DNA of 64,000 nucleotides from Cutibacterium equinum (lineage in GTDB: Bacteria; Actinomycetota; Actinomycetes; Propionibacteriales; Propionibacteriaceae): assembly GCF_028021195.1 (NCBI RefSeq), contig NZ_CP115668.1, positions 744,001-808,000 of the forward strand. Reading direction: 5' to 3'. The position numbers were made by a program, and so were the translations under genes. The notes under the pieces are model-generated. The model saw only the letters and a list, made by a program, of their open reading frames with translations. It was not told where the DNA came from and made no database searches. Below, one piece after another: positions 37,548 to 47,110 of this stretch. Position 1 is the first letter of the stretch. The number at the start of each line of letters is the position of its first letter.

Positions 37548-37967
37548 TCACTGTCCGATGACCTGACAGGTCATCCTTCCCACAGCGCAGATACGACCCT
37601 CATCGTCGACGATCTCGACGGTGTGGGTCGTCGTGTGTTTCCCCAGGTGCACCGCCGTCGCGGTGGCAATGACCTGATGGCCGCGCGGTGGGCGCAGATG
37701 CGATACCGACAGTTCGGTGCCGACGGCGGAGTGGTCGAAGGTGCGCGCGTGAGCCATGGCTGCCAGGGAGCCGGCGGTCTCCACGAGGACGCCGGAGCCG
37801 CCGCCGTGCCACAGGCCCATGGGCTGGGTGTTGCCATCCAGCGGTGCGGTGACGACACAGCGGGTCGGAGAAATCTCTCGGACCTTGACGCCGAGCTTGT
37901 CGTCAAGAGGGCTGACGAGATCGGCCAGCCAGGTGGGCAACGGGTGTTCAGGGATGGAATAGGTCAC
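37548..37967 (-). CDS. Hotdog-fold thioesterase (PaaI-like)
   Basis: About 139 aa, single hotdog domain with GLWHGGGSGVLVETAGSLAA, the helix carrying the conserved active-site region, and GHQVIATATAVHLGK. Expected to hydrolyse acyl- or aryl-CoA thioesters; substrate unknown. Start uncertain: GTG 37967 gives family length and has CATGCT 6 nt upstream; TTG 38006 would add 13 residues. Convergent with the ANTAR regulator (12-bp gap) and divergent from polA. Confidence 0.8.
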   Translation of the reverse strand: MTYSIPEHPLPTWLADLVSPLDDKLGVKVREISPTRCVVTAPLDGNTQPMGLWHGGGSGVLVETAGSLAAMAHARTFDHSAVGTELSVSHLRPPRGHQVIATATAVHLGKHTTTHTVEIVDDEGRICAVGRMTCQVIGQ

Positions 37968-38025
37968 AGGTGAAGCATGCCACCGTGTGCCATGCCGATC
38001 CCGCAATACTGTCCGGGGCGTCCTC

Positions 38026-38031
38026 TAGAGT
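38026..38031 (+). promoter_or_regulatory. -10 box TAGAGT of a probable leaderless polA transcript
   Basis: TAGAGT ends 7 nt (CGAAGAC) before ATG 38039, with no Shine-Dalgarno. Confidence 0.5.
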
Positions 38032-38038
38032 CGAAGAC

Positions 38039-40717
38039 ATGAGTGAGACGACGCAGCCGACCCTCATGGTCCTTGACGGGCATTCCATGGCCTTCCGCGC
38101 CTTCTATGCCTTGCCGGTTGAGAACTTCATGACCTCGACGGGCCAGCACACCAATGCGGTGCACGGGTTCGTCGCCATGCTCATCAACCTGTTGCGCCAC
38201 GAGAAGCCCACGCATGTCGCGGTGGCCTGGGATCTTCCTGGTGGCACGTTCCGCACCACTGAATATTCCGAGTACAAGGCGGGGCGAGCCGCCACTCCGC
38301 CAGAGTTCCCTGGCCAGATCGATCTCATCAAGGAGGTTCTCGACGCCCTTCACATCGTTCACCTGTCCAAGGAGAATTACGAGGCCGATGACATCCTCGC
38401 GACCCTGTCGACCCAAGCGACTGCTGAGGGGTTTGCGACGTTGCTCGTCTCGGGGGATCGGGACGCCATGCAGTTGGTCAACGATCAGGTGACGGTGCTC
38501 TATCCGCGCAAGGGGGTCTCCGATCTGGCCCGGATGACACCGCAAAGCGTTGAGGAGAAGTACCTCGTACCGCCGGCCCGCTACCCTGAACTGGCGGCCC
38601 TGGTGGGGGAGAGCGCTGACCATCTTCCCGGCGTTCCCGGTGTTGGTCCCAAGACGGCGGTGAAGTGGCTCAACGCCTATGACGGTCTGGAGAACCTCAT
38701 TCGTCAGGCCGACACCGTCACTGGGAAGGCGGGGCAGTCCTTCCGCGACCATATTGACGACGTCATCCGTAATCGTAAGCTCAACGCTCTGGTTCGCGAC
38801 CTCGACCTCGACGTCACCTTGGCCGACCTTGCTCGCCAGCCCTGGGACCCGAAAGCCACCCGCGCCGTCTTTGACACTCTGGAATTTCGTAGCCTGTGGG
38901 ATCGGGTGCGTGCGCTGGCCGGGGAGTTGGACGCTGATGAGGTCGTCGCGGTTGACCAGACCCTCGACGTCTCCGGGGCGGTGCTCGAGCCAGGCACCTT
39001 GGGTGAGTGGCTGTCCCAGGTGGACGGCCGTGTCGGTATTGATGTGACGGGCACCTGGGGTAGCGGGTCCGGCGACGTGGAGGCTGTGGCGTTGGGAGCC
39101 GGGGACGGCACCGCGGTGTGGTTCGACACGGCTGATCTTGGCCCCGATGACGAAAGGGCCTTCGCCAGGTGGCTGGCTGACGAGGCCCACGCCAAGGCGA
39201 TGCACTCGGCCAAGGGACCCGTGGAAGCTCTGGCCGAACGTGGCTGGCAGGTCGATGGGCTGACCTGTGACACCGAACTTGCCTCGTACCTGCTGCACCC
39301 GGATCGGCGTGCTCACATCTTCGACGACGCGGTGCGGACCTCCCTCAACGTCACCTTGGGTGGGCAGGAGGACCAGCCCGACCAGGGGATGCTCGATTTT
39401 GGGGACGACCGCTCAGCTGAATCCATGGAGAGGGCAGTGGCCGTCACCATGCTGGCTGACGTCATGGAGACCGAGGTCGAGGCTCGTGGTGGGTCCGAGT
39501 TGCTCCATGCCGTCGAGATGGGGGTACAACGGTGTCTCATCTCGATGGAGCGGGCTGGTATCGCCGTCGACACCGACGTCCTGGAAGGGCTGCGATCCGA
39601 GTTCGACGAGCGTGTGACCCGCGCCCAGGAGGCGGCGTGGGAGGCCGCTGGCGAGAAGATCAATCTGTCCTCTCCCAAGCAGCTGCAGGGGGTGCTCTTC
39701 GACAAGCTTGACATGCCGAAGACGCGGCGCACCAAGTCCGGGTACACCACTGACGCTGACGCGCTGGCTGATCTGTACGACAAGACTGAGCACCCTTTCC
39801 TGGCCCACCTGCTTGAGCATCGCGATGCCATCAAGCTGCGTCAGACCGTCGACGGGCTGCTCAAGGAGGTTCGTGACGACGGCCGGATCCACACCACGTT
39901 CATGCAGACCGTCGCCGCGACCGGACGGTTGTCGAGCAAGGACCCCAACCTGCAGAACATCCCGATGCGTACCGAGGAGGGCCGACGTATCCGGGAAGGG
40001 TTCGTCGTCGGTGAGGGGTACGAGTCCCTCATGAGTGCTGACTACTCCCAGATCGAGATGCGGATCATGGCTCACGTCTCGGGGGATCAATCCCTCATCG
40101 ACGCCTTCCGGTCTGGGCAGGATTTCCACACGGTGACGGCCTCCCACGTCTTCAACGTGGCTCCTGAGGACGTCAGCGTCGCCCAACGTTCCAAGATCAA
40201 GGCCATGAACTACGGTCTGGCCTACGGCCTGAGCGCCTATGGGCTGTCCAACCAGCTCAAGGTCAGCGTCGGTGAGGCCAAGGAACTCATGGCCGATTAC
40301 TTCAGCATCTTCGGGAAGGTCCACGAGTACCTGGAACAGGTCGTTGACCAAGCTCGTCGTCAGGGATACACCGAGACCTTGCTGGGACGTCGTCGGTACT
40401 TGCCTGACCTCACCTCCCCCAACCGTCAGCGTCGCGAGATGGCCGAGCGTGCCGCCCTCAACGCTCCCATCCAGGGCTCGGCCGCCGACCTCATCAAGTT
40501 GGCCATGCTCGCCACCGACGAGAAACTTGGCGAGGCTGGTCTGGCGAGTCGGGTCCTGCTGCAGGTCCATGACGAGCTCATTGTCGAGGTCGCCAGTGGC
40601 GAGGAGGAGAAGGTCCGCGAGATCGTCACCGACGCCATGAGCCACGCCCTGGAATTGTCAGTGCCGCTGACCGTGTCCATTGGTGTCGGTCGATCCTGGT
40701 TCGCCGCTGCGCACTGA
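38039..40717 (+). CDS. polA: DNA polymerase I
   Basis: 892 aa. N-terminal 5'-nuclease domain (LDGHSMAFRAFYAL, DLPGGTFRTTEYSEYKAGR, VSGDRDAMQLV, LPGVPGVGPKTAVKWL), a central 3'-5' exonuclease-like domain, and the polymerase domain with motif A SADYSQIEMRIMAHVSGD (about residue 668), O-helix RSKIKAMNYGLAYG and motif C QVHDELIVEVA. The proofreading domain lacks the DxE metal ligands (the segment reads GIDVTGTWG), so proofreading is probably absent, as in mycobacterial PolA. Confidence 0.96.
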   Translation: MSETTQPTLMVLDGHSMAFRAFYALPVENFMTSTGQHTNAVHGFVAMLINLLRHEKPTHVAVAWDLPGGTFRTTEYSEYKAGRAATPPEFPGQIDLIKEVLDALHIVHLSKENYEADDILATLSTQATAEGFATLLVSGDRDAMQLVNDQVTVLYPRKGVSDLARMTPQSVEEKYLVPPARYPELAALVGESADHLPGVPGVGPKTAVKWLNAYDGLENLIRQADTVTGKAGQSFRDHIDDVIRNRKLNALVRDLDLDVTLADLARQPWDPKATRAVFDTLEFRSLWDRVRALAGELDADEVVAVDQTLDVSGAVLEPGTLGEWLSQVDGRVGIDVTGTWGSGSGDVEAVALGAGDGTAVWFDTADLGPDDERAFARWLADEAHAKAMHSAKGPVEALAERGWQVDGLTCDTELASYLLHPDRRAHIFDDAVRTSLNVTLGGQEDQPDQGMLDFGDDRSAESMERAVAVTMLADVMETEVEARGGSELLHAVEMGVQRCLISMERAGIAVDTDVLEGLRSEFDERVTRAQEAAWEAAGEKINLSSPKQLQGVLFDKLDMPKTRRTKSGYTTDADALADLYDKTEHPFLAHLLEHRDAIKLRQTVDGLLKEVRDDGRIHTTFMQTVAATGRLSSKDPNLQNIPMRTEEGRRIREGFVVGEGYESLMSADYSQIEMRIMAHVSGDQSLIDAFRSGQDFHTVTASHVFNVAPEDVSVAQRSKIKAMNYGLAYGLSAYGLSNQLKVSVGEAKELMADYFSIFGKVHEYLEQVVDQARRQGYTETLLGRRRYLPDLTSPNRQRREMAERAALNAPIQGSAADLIKLAMLATDEKLGEAGLASRVLLQVHDELIVEVASGEEEKVREIVTDAMSHALELSVPLTVSIGVGRSWFAAAH

Positions 40718-40732
40718 GCCCGGGCGACGAAA

Positions 40733-40784
40733 TGGGGGCTCCCCAACCGGGCAGCCCCCAAGGTGTCGTTGATCGTGACGATCA
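40733..40784. terminator. Terminator region between polA and the monooxygenase
   Basis: TGGGGGCT (40733-40740) pairs with AGCCCCCA (40753-40760). A second element, the 15-nt palindrome TGATCGTGACGATCA (40770-40784), overlaps the stop codon of the convergent monooxygenase gene. No T-run. Confidence 0.55.
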
Positions 40785-42341
40785 GGCCATGTCGAACCAG
40801 GCTGGGTCGAAGTGGCCATTCTGGGCGCGGAAGTCGTAGGCGTAGTCGGGCCAGATAGCGGTCAGCTGGCCGGAGCGGTCGTCGACGTACCAGGCCGAAC
40901 AGCCTCCATCGGAGGTCCACACTGTGTTGCGGGACCACTCGCGCAACCAGTCATTCCATGCCTTGTCGGCCTCGGCCGTCGGCTCCATGACGGTACGGCC
41001 GGTGTCATGGCAGTAATCGAGGGCCTGCACCACGGCCGCAGCCTGGGACTCGATGATGTGCACCGAGGAGTTGTGTCCCAGGCCGGTGTTGCGGGCATTG
41101 ACGGTGAACAGGTTCGGGAACCCTCGCTGAGCCAGGGTGTGGGTGGGAGCCCCGCCCTTGCCCCACACGTCGGCCAAGGTCTCGCCCTTCCCGTTGTGGA
41201 CATGGGCGGCATAGATGGGTTGGCTCACCGTGAACCCGGTGCACAGGATGATGGCGTCGACCTCGTAGCGCTCGCCGTTGGCCGAGACGACGGTTGATCC
41301 CTCCACCGAGGTCAGGGCTGAGGGCTCCAGGGTGACGTTGTCGCGGTTGAATGCCTTGAAGTAGTCATTGCTGACGAGGATGCGCTTGCACCCAGGGGTG
41401 TACTTCGGGGTGAGGAGTTCGCGGGTCTTGGGATCCTCGACGAGGGATTCCAGGTGGTTGAGGGTGAGCTTCTTGACGTGCTCCTGCATCGCCGGGATGA
41501 GACGCATCGCGCCGTAGAGGGCCTCGGCCTGCCAGAAATGGTCGTCGCGCTCGCGCTGAATCTCGTCGGGGTGACGGCGGTAGGTCTTCTTCTCGATCTC
41601 GGTGTAGGCCGGGTCGATGCGCGGCATGACGTAGGCCGGGGTGCGCTGGAAGACGACGAGTTGGTCAGCCATGGGGGCGACGGCGGGCGTCACCTGGATC
41701 GACGATGCGCCGGTGCCGACGACGGCGACCCTCTTACCGGTGAGGTCGAACGAGGTGTCCCAGCGGGCCGAATGCAGGATCGTGCCGGGGAAGCCATCGA
41801 TACCTGGAATGTCGGGGATCTTGGGATCAACAAGGTGGCCCGATCCCGTGATGAGGAAGTGGCAGGTGTACTCGCCCTGGGGAGTCTGGATGTGCCACAG
41901 ATTGTTGTCGGGATCCCAGGTGGCCTCCTCCATCGCCGTCGAGGGACGGTAATGCTCGTCGAGGTCCTCGTTGTGGGCAGCAGCCTTGAGGTACTCACAA
42001 ATCTCTGCACCGCGTCCGTAGGCATGGGACCAGTCCGGATTGAGCTCGAAGGACAGGGAGTACAGGTGGCTGGGGACGTCGCAGGCGACGCCGGGGTACT
42101 TGTTGTCCAGCCAACAACCGCCCCAGTCGTCGTTGCGGTCAATGATGAGGAAGTCACGATGGCCGCGGCGACGTAGCAGACCGCCCAGGCAGACACCGGA
42201 GAATCCACCTCCGGTGATGATGATCTCGGCGTGGTTGCCGGTGGGCACCGACTCGCCGAAATCGGATTCGGTGATGAACTTCGGGTCAGGGGTGAATGAA
42301 TCGACTCCCGACATGTTGGGAACCTTGATCGGAGTAGTCAT
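40782..42341 (-). CDS. FAD-dependent Baeyer-Villiger-type monooxygenase
   Basis: 519-aa class B flavoprotein. FAD-binding GGGFSG (about residues 44-49), the BVMO fingerprint FPGTILHSARW (FxGxxxHxxxW, about 182-192) and NADPH-site GTGASS follow in order. These enzymes insert oxygen next to a ketone using NADPH and O2, giving an ester. The alpha/beta hydrolase gene 11 bp upstream on the same strand could cleave that ester. Substrate unknown. C-terminal half is typical of the cyclohexanone/phenylacetone monooxygenase group. Confidence 0.9.
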   Translation of the reverse strand: MTTPIKVPNMSGVDSFTPDPKFITESDFGESVPTGNHAEIIITGGGFSGVCLGGLLRRRGHRDFLIIDRNDDWGGCWLDNKYPGVACDVPSHLYSLSFELNPDWSHAYGRGAEICEYLKAAAHNEDLDEHYRPSTAMEEATWDPDNNLWHIQTPQGEYTCHFLITGSGHLVDPKIPDIPGIDGFPGTILHSARWDTSFDLTGKRVAVVGTGASSIQVTPAVAPMADQLVVFQRTPAYVMPRIDPAYTEIEKKTYRRHPDEIQRERDDHFWQAEALYGAMRLIPAMQEHVKKLTLNHLESLVEDPKTRELLTPKYTPGCKRILVSNDYFKAFNRDNVTLEPSALTSVEGSTVVSANGERYEVDAIILCTGFTVSQPIYAAHVHNGKGETLADVWGKGGAPTHTLAQRGFPNLFTVNARNTGLGHNSSVHIIESQAAAVVQALDYCHDTGRTVMEPTAEADKAWNDWLREWSRNTVWTSDGGCSAWYVDDRSGQLTAIWPDYAYDFRAQNGHFDPAWFDMA

Positions 42342-42352
42342 GGTCCTTCCTC

Positions 42353-43204
42353 TCAGGCGTGGGTCTCGGGAATGATGGTCCCGGCCGGGTAGTGGTGGGG
42401 ATCGCGGATGAACAGGTCGATGAGCTGAATGACCTCGGTCGGACGCTCCATCGGGATGCCATGTCCGGTGGAGGTTTCGGTGTAGCGGGCGTCAGGGATG
42501 ACCCCGAAGAGGGCTCGGGAGTGATGCTTGGGGACCATCATGTCCTCGGCCCCGGCGACGACGAGGGTGGTTGCCGAGATGTCGCCGATGACATCGGAGA
42601 CGTCGACGCGGCCATTGAGGTCCATCTGTGCAGCGACGAATTCGTTGATCGGCAGGGCGGCGATGGCGGCCTCGACCATGGTGGGGTCGGCCTTGCGCAC
42701 GAAGTTGGGGGAGAAGGCACAGAAGGCCATGTAATGACGGATGGCCTCGGACTTCTCCTCGTACAACTTGCGCCAGACGCCGTTTCGCAGTTTCTGGTGG
42801 CCGTCCGTGGTGATCCAGCCGGCCAACAGGACGAGGGAGGGAACGCGCTCGCCGTGAGTCGCCGCGATGTACTCGGCCACTGCGGCACCGAGTGAGTATC
42901 CGACGAGATCGAAGGGCTCGTCGCCGATGGCGTCATTGACGGCAGCCAGGACCTGGTCTGCCAGCGCCTCGACGGTGAGGGGAGTGGAGGGATCGGCCAG
43001 CGGGGACCAGTCGGCCGAGATGACACGGGTTCGGGTGGCCAGCATCGGGAAGATCTGACCGTAGTGGGCGGCGGTTGATCCTGAGGTGCCATGGACGAGG
43101 ACGAGGGGACGGTTCCCGTCGTGGGCCTCGACCGAGTCGAAGTAGGTGACTTCGGCACCATCGACGGTGACGGTTCGGGTTTCGGTGGTATCGGTGAAAG
43201 GCAT
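42353..43204 (-). CDS. Alpha/beta hydrolase
   Basis: 283 aa. Oxyanion-hole segment LVHGTSGS, nucleophile elbow GYSLGAA (Ser), acidic residue in VVAGAEDMMVP and His in STGHGIPMERP form a full triad. First gene of a pair with the monooxygenase, so likely an esterase acting on its product. ATG 43204 has GGGAG 5 nt upstream; a GTG two codons earlier is less likely. Upstream lies AT-rich DNA with a GAGAAA/TTTCTC inverted repeat. Confidence 0.88.
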   Translation of the reverse strand: MPFTDTTETRTVTVDGAEVTYFDSVEAHDGNRPLVLVHGTSGSTAAHYGQIFPMLATRTRVISADWSPLADPSTPLTVEALADQVLAAVNDAIGDEPFDLVGYSLGAAVAEYIAATHGERVPSLVLLAGWITTDGHQKLRNGVWRKLYEEKSEAIRHYMAFCAFSPNFVRKADPTMVEAAIAALPINEFVAAQMDLNGRVDVSDVIGDISATTLVVAGAEDMMVPKHHSRALFGVIPDARYTETSTGHGIPMERPTEVIQLIDLFIRDPHHYPAGTIIPETHA

Positions 43205-43279
43205 CTTCACTCCCGGCGTTGCAACGGCGATGTAGTACGCAGTGCAGTGGACTGTACCTCGGTGAAGACCATTCTTCGA

Positions 43280-43299
43280 GAGAAAAAGAGATATTTCTC
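43280..43299. promoter_or_regulatory. AT-rich inverted repeat upstream of the hydrolase-monooxygenase pair
   Basis: GAGAAA (43280-43285) and TTTCTC (43294-43299) flank 8 nt, in an unusually A/T-rich patch about 75 bp upstream of the hydrolase start. Candidate operator or promoter; no family regulator adjacent. Confidence 0.35.
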
Positions 43300-43363
43300 A
43301 CAGTTTGGGATGGTGGGGGTCGCAGAGTCTTCAGGAACCGAGAGGCTACCGGACTCGACACGC

Positions 43364-43395
43364 CGCTGGCCCGGCCGAGATGGGCCGGGCCAGCG
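43364..43395 (-). terminator. Terminator after the FAD/Fe-S dehydrogenase
   Basis: A perfect 13-bp stem CGCTGGCCCGGCC (43364-43376) with its complement (43383-43395), loop GAGATG, starting 18 nt downstream of the dehydrogenase stop on the minus strand. No T-run. Confidence 0.7.
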
Positions 43396-43413
43396 GGGAC
43401 GACGAATCAACGA

Positions 43414-46257
43414 TTATGCCGGGGCGTACTCCACCATCCGCTCGGCAAGGACCGAGAGCACATGACGCCACGGCTTCCCGGTGGCCCTTTCCATGCCAAG
43501 TTCACAGGTGCGGTTCGCCGACACGTAGAGGTCGAAATCTCGCGTTGCCAGTTCGGCTGCCTCCCGGCGGGTGGCTGATTCGGTGAGCTCGGGATGCAAC
43601 ATGCCTCGATCGCCGGCGAATCCACAACAACCCCACGCGTCTGCCACGACAACCTCGTCAGCGACGGCCTCGGCGCAGCGTCTGAGGGCGTCGTTCCAGC
43701 CCATCCGAGTGGAGGAGCAGGTGGGATGAAGGGCGGCCGACCTTACCTTGGGCAGGGATGGCATGATCGTCAGCACCTCGTCGGCGACATACTGAACGGC
43801 GTCGACGACCCGGATGCCCTTGACCCCCTCGTACTCGAGTTCGTGTACGAATCCTTCCGAGCAGCTGACGGCATCGCAGATGATGGTCAGTTCGCCATCC
43901 CCGTTGGCCCGACGCATGATGTCGACGACACGACGCCTCATCGTCGCGTATCCCGTCGTCATTCCTTTGGACTTCCACGGTGTGCCACAGCACAGCGCAT
44001 TGATGCCCTCGGGGACCGTCACCCCAATTCCAGCTGCGGTGAGCAGCGCGATGATCGAGAATTCCGTGGTCTGTTCGCCTGGCGCCGCAGCGCCGAACAT
44101 GGTGTTGACACAGGCTGGCAGGTAGATGACCTCTGGTCGTCCTGTTGGGGCACTGCGATGGCCGGCCCTGCGTCGCGGCCCGCCACCGGGCAAGTCGTCG
44201 GAAACCGTCGGGACTCGGTCGGCCCCCAGCACAGCGCGTGCCGCACCGGTGAGCACATTGGTGGCGGCAGCCGGAATCGGCTTGATGGCAGACATCCCGG
44301 CGCTCGCCGCGGTGACGAAGGGGCCCCATCCCTTGGCGGCCAGGTCCCAGGTGGTCTGCCAGGCAGCCGGGTTCTGCTCGGCTCGCAGGCGACGAACCAA
44401 GTCACCGGTATTGATGTGCAATGGGCAGTTCGTCTCGCACATCCCGTCGACAGCGCAGGTCTGCACCACCGGGTAGGTGGCGCGTTGCCCAAGATCGGCA
44501 GCCAGCTCCTTGTCACCGTCGGCACGGGCCTGAGCGATGGCACGCTGCATGACGATGCGCTGACGAGGGGTCAAGGTGAGATCGCGGGACGGACAGACCG
44601 GCTCGCAGTATCCGCACTCGACGCAGCGATCGACCTCCTCCTGAACGGTCGGGGTCAGCTTGATCTCCTTGAGGTGCAGCTTGGGGTCGTCAGTGATGAT
44701 GCTGCCGCAGTTGAGCACACCTGCCGGGTCCACGGCATCCTTGACCTGCCGCATGATCCGGTAGAGGTCGGCCCCGTACTGACGCTCCACGTAGGGGGCC
44801 ATGATGCGTCCGGTCCCGTGCTCGGCCTTGAGGGTACCGTGGGCGTCGAGGACGAGGGTGACCATGTCCTCGGTGAAGCGTTCGTAGCGGTCCAAGCCCT
44901 TCTTCTCCCGAAAATCCTCGAGGACCAGGAAGTGGATGTTGCCGTCCTTGGCATGGCCGAAGATGATCGACTCGGGGTAGTTGTGCTCGCTGAACAGCTG
45001 CTGCAGATCCCCGCACACCCCGGCGAGGGTCTCGACGGGAACGGCAATATCCTCCAACAGGGCCGTCTGGCCAGACGCTCGGGTGCCGGCAATCTTGGCA
45101 TACAGGCCATTGCGCAGGGTCCAGATCGGCCCGCGAACCGCAGGGTTGTCGGTAAAGGTGGGCTCGTTGACGAGGTCAAGCCTGGAAATGACGGCGTTGC
45201 CAGCATCGATGGCATCCCTGCGGGCCTGCTCATCGGGGCAGTGGTACTCGACCAGAAGGGCGGCGTCGGTGCTCCCGGGGGCTGGCGGGATGATGTGGCC
45301 GTTGGCTGGGTCGTCGCGGCACAGCTGGAGGGATGCGGAGTCCAGGAGTTCGGTGACGGTGACGCCGGATTCCACCAGGGCGGGAAGAGCTTTGGTCGCG
45401 GCGTCGAGAGTCGGGAAGTGGAGCAGGGCAGTGGCCAGTTTCGGCATGATCTCCACGGTGTTCATGACCGCCGAAGAGATGAACCCGAGGGTCCCCTCCG
45501 AACCAATCATGAGGTGGGAGAGGATCTGGGCCGCAGTGTCGTAGTCGAGGAAGGAGTTGAGCCCATAGCCCATGGTGTTCTTGCGCGAGAATTGGAAGGC
45601 GATCTCGTCAGCGCGGGCCTTCTCACGGCATTGGTCGCGCAATGCCAGCAGGGTGTCGACCAGTTCTGGCTCGTCGTGGGCCAGCTTGTCCTCGCACTGG
45701 GGGTCGGAGGTGTCGACGACGGTCCCTGAGGCCAGTACGAAGACCATGGAATCGAGGGTCTGGTAAGAGTTGGCGACGGTGCCGCAGCTCATGCCTGAGG
45801 AGTTGTCGGCGAGGACTCCACCCAGGGTGCAGGCCACCGACGAGGCCGGATCAGGGCCGAGCTTGCGTCCGTACCTGGCAAGGACCGAATTAACGGAGAC
45901 GACGGTCGCCCCAGGCTGGACGCGAACCTTGCGGCCGCCGTCAAGAACCTCGATGCCCCGAAACGACCGACGAGTGTCGACCATGACCCCGTTCGTCAGG
46001 CCCTGCCCAGACAGGCTCGTCCCGCCCGAACGGAAATTGACAGCTACCTTATGGCGTTTGGCGGCTGCCATGGCTGCCGCGACATCGGAGGTTGATCCGG
46101 CTCGGACGAGGACGCCGGGGGTCAGTAGGTAGTGGGATGCGTCGGGGGCGACTGCAGCCAGTTCGAGAGGATCGTGGCTGACCTTGGCTGGTCCGAGCGT
46201 CTTGTGTAGATCGGAGAGAAGTGAGGATGATATGGACGAGCGTGCACCACGGTTCAT
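43414..46257 (-). CDS. FAD- and Fe-S-containing dehydrogenase (D-lactate/glycolate type)
   Basis: 947-aa fusion. The N-terminal half is a PCMH/vanillyl-alcohol-oxidase FAD domain (NFRSGGTSLSGQGLTNGVMVD) with a GlcD/DLD-type cap (MIGSEGTLGFISSAVM). Then two ferredoxin clusters, CVECGYCEPVCP and CAVDGMCETNCP, and two CCG domains (CCGTPWKSKGM; GCCGFAGDRGML). This architecture is known for quinone-linked D-lactate or 2-hydroxy-acid dehydrogenases; lactate is a likely substrate in a propionic fermenter. No Shine-Dalgarno; TACAGT ends 7 nt before ATG 46257. Confidence 0.88.
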   Translation of the reverse strand: MNRGARSSISSSLLSDLHKTLGPAKVSHDPLELAAVAPDASHYLLTPGVLVRAGSTSDVAAAMAAAKRHKVAVNFRSGGTSLSGQGLTNGVMVDTRRSFRGIEVLDGGRKVRVQPGATVVSVNSVLARYGRKLGPDPASSVACTLGGVLADNSSGMSCGTVANSYQTLDSMVFVLASGTVVDTSDPQCEDKLAHDEPELVDTLLALRDQCREKARADEIAFQFSRKNTMGYGLNSFLDYDTAAQILSHLMIGSEGTLGFISSAVMNTVEIMPKLATALLHFPTLDAATKALPALVESGVTVTELLDSASLQLCRDDPANGHIIPPAPGSTDAALLVEYHCPDEQARRDAIDAGNAVISRLDLVNEPTFTDNPAVRGPIWTLRNGLYAKIAGTRASGQTALLEDIAVPVETLAGVCGDLQQLFSEHNYPESIIFGHAKDGNIHFLVLEDFREKKGLDRYERFTEDMVTLVLDAHGTLKAEHGTGRIMAPYVERQYGADLYRIMRQVKDAVDPAGVLNCGSIITDDPKLHLKEIKLTPTVQEEVDRCVECGYCEPVCPSRDLTLTPRQRIVMQRAIAQARADGDKELAADLGQRATYPVVQTCAVDGMCETNCPLHINTGDLVRRLRAEQNPAAWQTTWDLAAKGWGPFVTAASAGMSAIKPIPAAATNVLTGAARAVLGADRVPTVSDDLPGGGPRRRAGHRSAPTGRPEVIYLPACVNTMFGAAAPGEQTTEFSIIALLTAAGIGVTVPEGINALCCGTPWKSKGMTTGYATMRRRVVDIMRRANGDGELTIICDAVSCSEGFVHELEYEGVKGIRVVDAVQYVADEVLTIMPSLPKVRSAALHPTCSSTRMGWNDALRRCAEAVADEVVVADAWGCCGFAGDRGMLHPELTESATRREAAELATRDFDLYVSANRTCELGMERATGKPWRHVLSVLAERMVEYAPA

Positions 46258-46264
46258 GAACCTA

Positions 46265-46270
46265 ACTGTA
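46265..46270 (-). promoter_or_regulatory. -10 box TACAGT of a probable leaderless dehydrogenase transcript
   Basis: On the minus strand TACAGT is followed by 7 nt (TAGGTTC) and the ATG of the FAD/Fe-S dehydrogenase. Confidence 0.5.
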
Positions 46271-46336
46271 GGTATGCCTGAACGTGCACGCTCGTCTCGG
46301 GGTAACCGTTTGTGAAGTTGTGGTGAACTTTTGGGG

Positions 46337-47110
46337 TCATGCGACCGGATTGGCGTAGAACAGCACGCGGGACGCCCAGTCGTCCTTGCCTCGGTAATCG
46401 TCACAGACGACGATGACGATCTGAGCGGGACCGTTGTCGTCGTAAAGGACATTCGAGTTCGGATCGTAATTCTTGACCATGATCTTCGTCTTGTGATCGA
46501 AGCGGTAGCAGACTGTCTGCCCAGCCTTGTCACTGATACGAATGATGTCGCCGGTCTTCAGATCGGCCAGCAAGCGGTTTCCGATGGCCCCACCCTTGTG
46601 GTAAGTGTGCCCATTCAGGGCGACCTTGCCCTTGTTGGAACCCGGCATCGGTCCTTCGTTGAACCAAGCCCACGAGGACGGATCGCTCTTCGGCGGGGTG
46701 GCAGCTGCGCCAGTGCTATCGACACCGAGTGCCATCACCTTGGCGGAGACCTTCATGCCGTCGATGGAGTACTTGGTGGGCATGATGGGCTTCGGGTTCG
46801 TCATGCAGCCGGCAGGAACGGGGCCCTTCTTCTGCGGCGTTGCCGCGGCCGCAGAATCGGCTGCTGACGTTGTTGCAGCAGGGACATTGGACGAAGCCGT
46901 GGAGGATGAGGCTGCCCCACCCGCGGCGGACTCGTCGTCCTTGTTGCGCTGAACGAAGATGGCGGCGATACCAGCGATGATGAGGGCGACGACCACCACG
47001 ATTGCGGCGATCCGCCACTTCGGGCCGCTGGAGCGGGGGCCTCCGTCGTCAGGAGTAGTGGAATCGGTCGACGGGTCTTGGCTCTCGGGGTGAGGATACT
47101 GATCAGTCAT
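46337..47110 (-). CDS. Sortase, class F-like
   Basis: 257 aa. Cytoplasmic N-terminus, one transmembrane helix (about residues 32-54), an Ala/Ser/Thr linker and a sortase domain. Candidate catalytic residues are His in LNGHTYH, Cys about 236 in VIVVCDDYRG and Arg about 248 in WASRVLF; the TLxTC motif is replaced by IVVC. Fits the actinobacterial class F sortases, one of which has been studied in Cutibacterium acnes. The LPATG-bearing HtaA protein 4 kb downstream is a candidate substrate. Ribosome site weak. Confidence 0.85.
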   Translation of the reverse strand: MTDQYPHPESQDPSTDSTTPDDGGPRSSGPKWRIAAIVVVVALIIAGIAAIFVQRNKDDESAAGGAASSSTASSNVPAATTSAADSAAAATPQKKGPVPAGCMTNPKPIMPTKYSIDGMKVSAKVMALGVDSTGAAATPPKSDPSSWAWFNEGPMPGSNKGKVALNGHTYHKGGAIGNRLLADLKTGDIIRISDKAGQTVCYRFDHKTKIMVKNYDPNSNVLYDDNGPAQIVIVVCDDYRGKDDWASRVLFYANPVA

